A stretch of 16,022 bases of DNA from Baffinella frigidus (taxonomy: Eukaryota > Cryptophyceae > Cryptomonadales > Baffinellaceae): contig MU646370.1 of the NCBI GenBank assembly GCA_026770585.1, positions 968,723 to 984,744 on the forward strand, in the 5' to 3' direction. Of this stretch, positions 15,039 to 16,022 are shown piece after piece (position 1 is the first letter of the stretch; every line of letters begins with the position of its first letter). The position numbers and the translations under genes were made by a program. The notes under the pieces are model-generated. The model was not told the DNA's origin and did no database searches. It saw nothing but the letters and a program-made list of their open reading frames with translations.

Positions 15039-15192
15039 GTTCTTTCTTGCTCCTCGCCAAATCACTCAAAGCCAGGTTTGTTCTAGTTCCTAGCCAAGCC
15101 CTAGCGCTCCTAGGTTGTGTGTTGTCGACGTTTTCGGCGCCATCACTACTACCGACGTGTTCGGCGCCATCGCTGCCGCGACCCTTGACCCT
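15021..15192 (+). repeat. Duplicated exon 36 donor and exon 36-like relics
   Basis: CAAATCTCTCAAAGCCAGGTT at the exon end is repeated 37 bases on, with a second GT at 15076. At 15134 and 15161 two stretches beginning TTCGGCGCCATC recall the exon 36 words for FASVTAATLD; the second reads FGAIAAATLD. Confidence 0.65.
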
Positions 15193-15728
15193 GAAAGTGT
15201 CGGATGGTCGGATTCAAAAAGAGGACGCATGAATGCTAGTTGAGGGGTGTAGTGTCCACTCCAGTTGAGTGTTTTGGGTAAACTCGAAACCTTGTTCGCA
15301 TGCGGTATTGGACTAAGGTGGGTGCTTGCGCTCCTCGGTTTTTTTTTCGACATTTTTTTCCCCCCTGACGACCCGCTACACTCGGCGCCCTCCTCCTCGT
15401 CCGACCCTCGAAGCCAGGTTGGAGCGGATTCGAAACGGAATTGAAATCCGGAGGTTTATCAAGCTCCGGGAACCAAATTGGCTTGACTTATTCCACCTCG
15501 TAGTATAAATGTTAAGATTCAGAACGGAAAAGACTATCGGGATTTCGTTGTGTTGGCCGCGCCAAAAGAATGAACCCATTTCGTTGTAAGGTTGCCGATG
15601 GTGATTGCACGCCGGCAACGTGTGCCATTGTTTGACAGTTTGATTATGTTGCTCCTCGAAGGTGGCATTCGTTGCGGCCGAGTCCGTACTACCAAGGCGC
15701 ACTCTCCCTCGTCCTCCCAGGGCCACTT
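15193..15728 (+). other. Unique part of the last intron
   Basis: No clear exon. One more word TCGAAGCCAGGTTGG at 15408 resembles the exon 36 donor region, and GCGGTATTGGAC at 15303 recurs from intron 12. T runs at 15340-15360. Confidence 0.5.
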
Positions 15729-15875
15729 TGAGGGGTTAGAGGTTAGGGGTTGGGGGCTGGGGGGTTGGGAGTTAGGGGTTAGGGTTGCGGCCGTGTCGGT
15801 ACCAAGGGCGGAGTGTCCCCCCCCCTGTTCCTACAACGCGAGACTACCCTGAATCCCCTACCCTGAATCCTCTGA
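15729..15875 (+). repeat. G-rich then C-rich telomere-like tracts
   Basis: GGGGTTAG/GGGGTTGG units at 15733-15787, then CCCTGAATCC units at 15847-15870. Confidence 0.8.
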
Positions 15876-15894
15876 GCCGCGCAGCGGGAGGTCT

Positions 15895-15935
15895 TTGCAC
15901 GCCTGCACTCAGCCCCCAAACCCCAAACCCTCAAC
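15895..15935 (+). CDS. Possible next exon fragment
   Basis: After a GCGCAG acceptor (15894) an open stretch reads REVFARLHSAP before the text becomes heptamers. It would follow exon 36 only if the second exon 36 donor (15076) is used. No donor is evident before the repeats, so this is weak. Confidence 0.2.
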
Positions 15936-15936
15936 C

Positions 15937-16022
15937 CCACACACCACACCGCACACCACACACCACACACCACACACCACACACCACACACCACACACCA
16001 CACACCACACACCACACACCAC
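15937..16022 (+). repeat. ACACCAC heptamer array reaching the window end
   Basis: About eleven units of CACACCA, heptameric like the telomere-type tracts, preceded by CCCCAAA/CCCTCAA. Its minus-strand ORF is a repeat artefact. Confidence 0.95.

Noticed and set aside
15779-16015. Minus-strand ORF rich in VCGVWC
   Set aside because: Direct translation of the ACACCAC array.
1-16022. True telomere or subtelomere
   Set aside because: The tracts are short, degenerate, in both orientations and interleaved with phase-consistent exons of one gene. They are interstitial intronic repeats.

Overview
The window looks like a piece of a eukaryotic, protist-type nuclear genome. There are no bacterial operons and no long intact ORFs. 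About 2.7 kb of coding sequence is spread over at least 36 tiny exons on the + strand, and the introns are packed with degenerate telomere-like heptamers (CCCTAAA/TTTAGGG and variants). TTTAGGG-type repeats, GC-AG introns and a strong AG|G acceptor preference together suggest an alga or alveolate such as a dinoflagellate or chromerid. Cryptophytes and other TTTAGGG lineages remain possible, and the taxon is inference only.

I recognise one gene, running left to right and open at both ends. When the exons are joined in a consistent phase they encode a tandem array of five GAF domains (small-ligand/cyclic-nucleotide sensor modules): GAF1 exons 1-5 (its start lies upstream), GAF2 exons 6-11, GAF3 exons 12-17, GAF4 exons 18-25, a helical linker exons 26-29, and GAF5 exons 29-36. 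An NK-F-x3-DE motif is complete in GAF4 and partly kept in GAF2, as in cyclic-nucleotide-binding GAFs of phosphodiesterases and cyclases. No catalytic domain is visible; if there is one, it lies outside the window.

The rest is intron. Introns hold: (i) telomere-like heptamer tracts, mostly C-rich on the sense strand, locally homogenised to single variants; (ii) a dispersed palindrome-bearing element of about 80 bp in four copies (2371, 3901, 7594, 10832); (iii) foldback/hairpin elements (4823, 6097, 6327, 6803, 7401, 12445, 14583); (iv) short tandem repeats; and (v) many partial copies of the adjacent exon-intron junction. The most striking is a tandem array at 10962-11360, whose units each carry an echo of the exon 25 acceptor and first codons.

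Exon calls rest on three things read directly: canonical splice dinucleotides, phase agreement between neighbouring exons, and GAF-like sequence in the joined frame. Weak points are the exon 30 micro-exon, the left edge of exon 33, alternative donors of exons 5, 16, 23, 25 and 26, and anything after 15038. I saw no tRNA, rRNA, CRISPR array or transposase gene.
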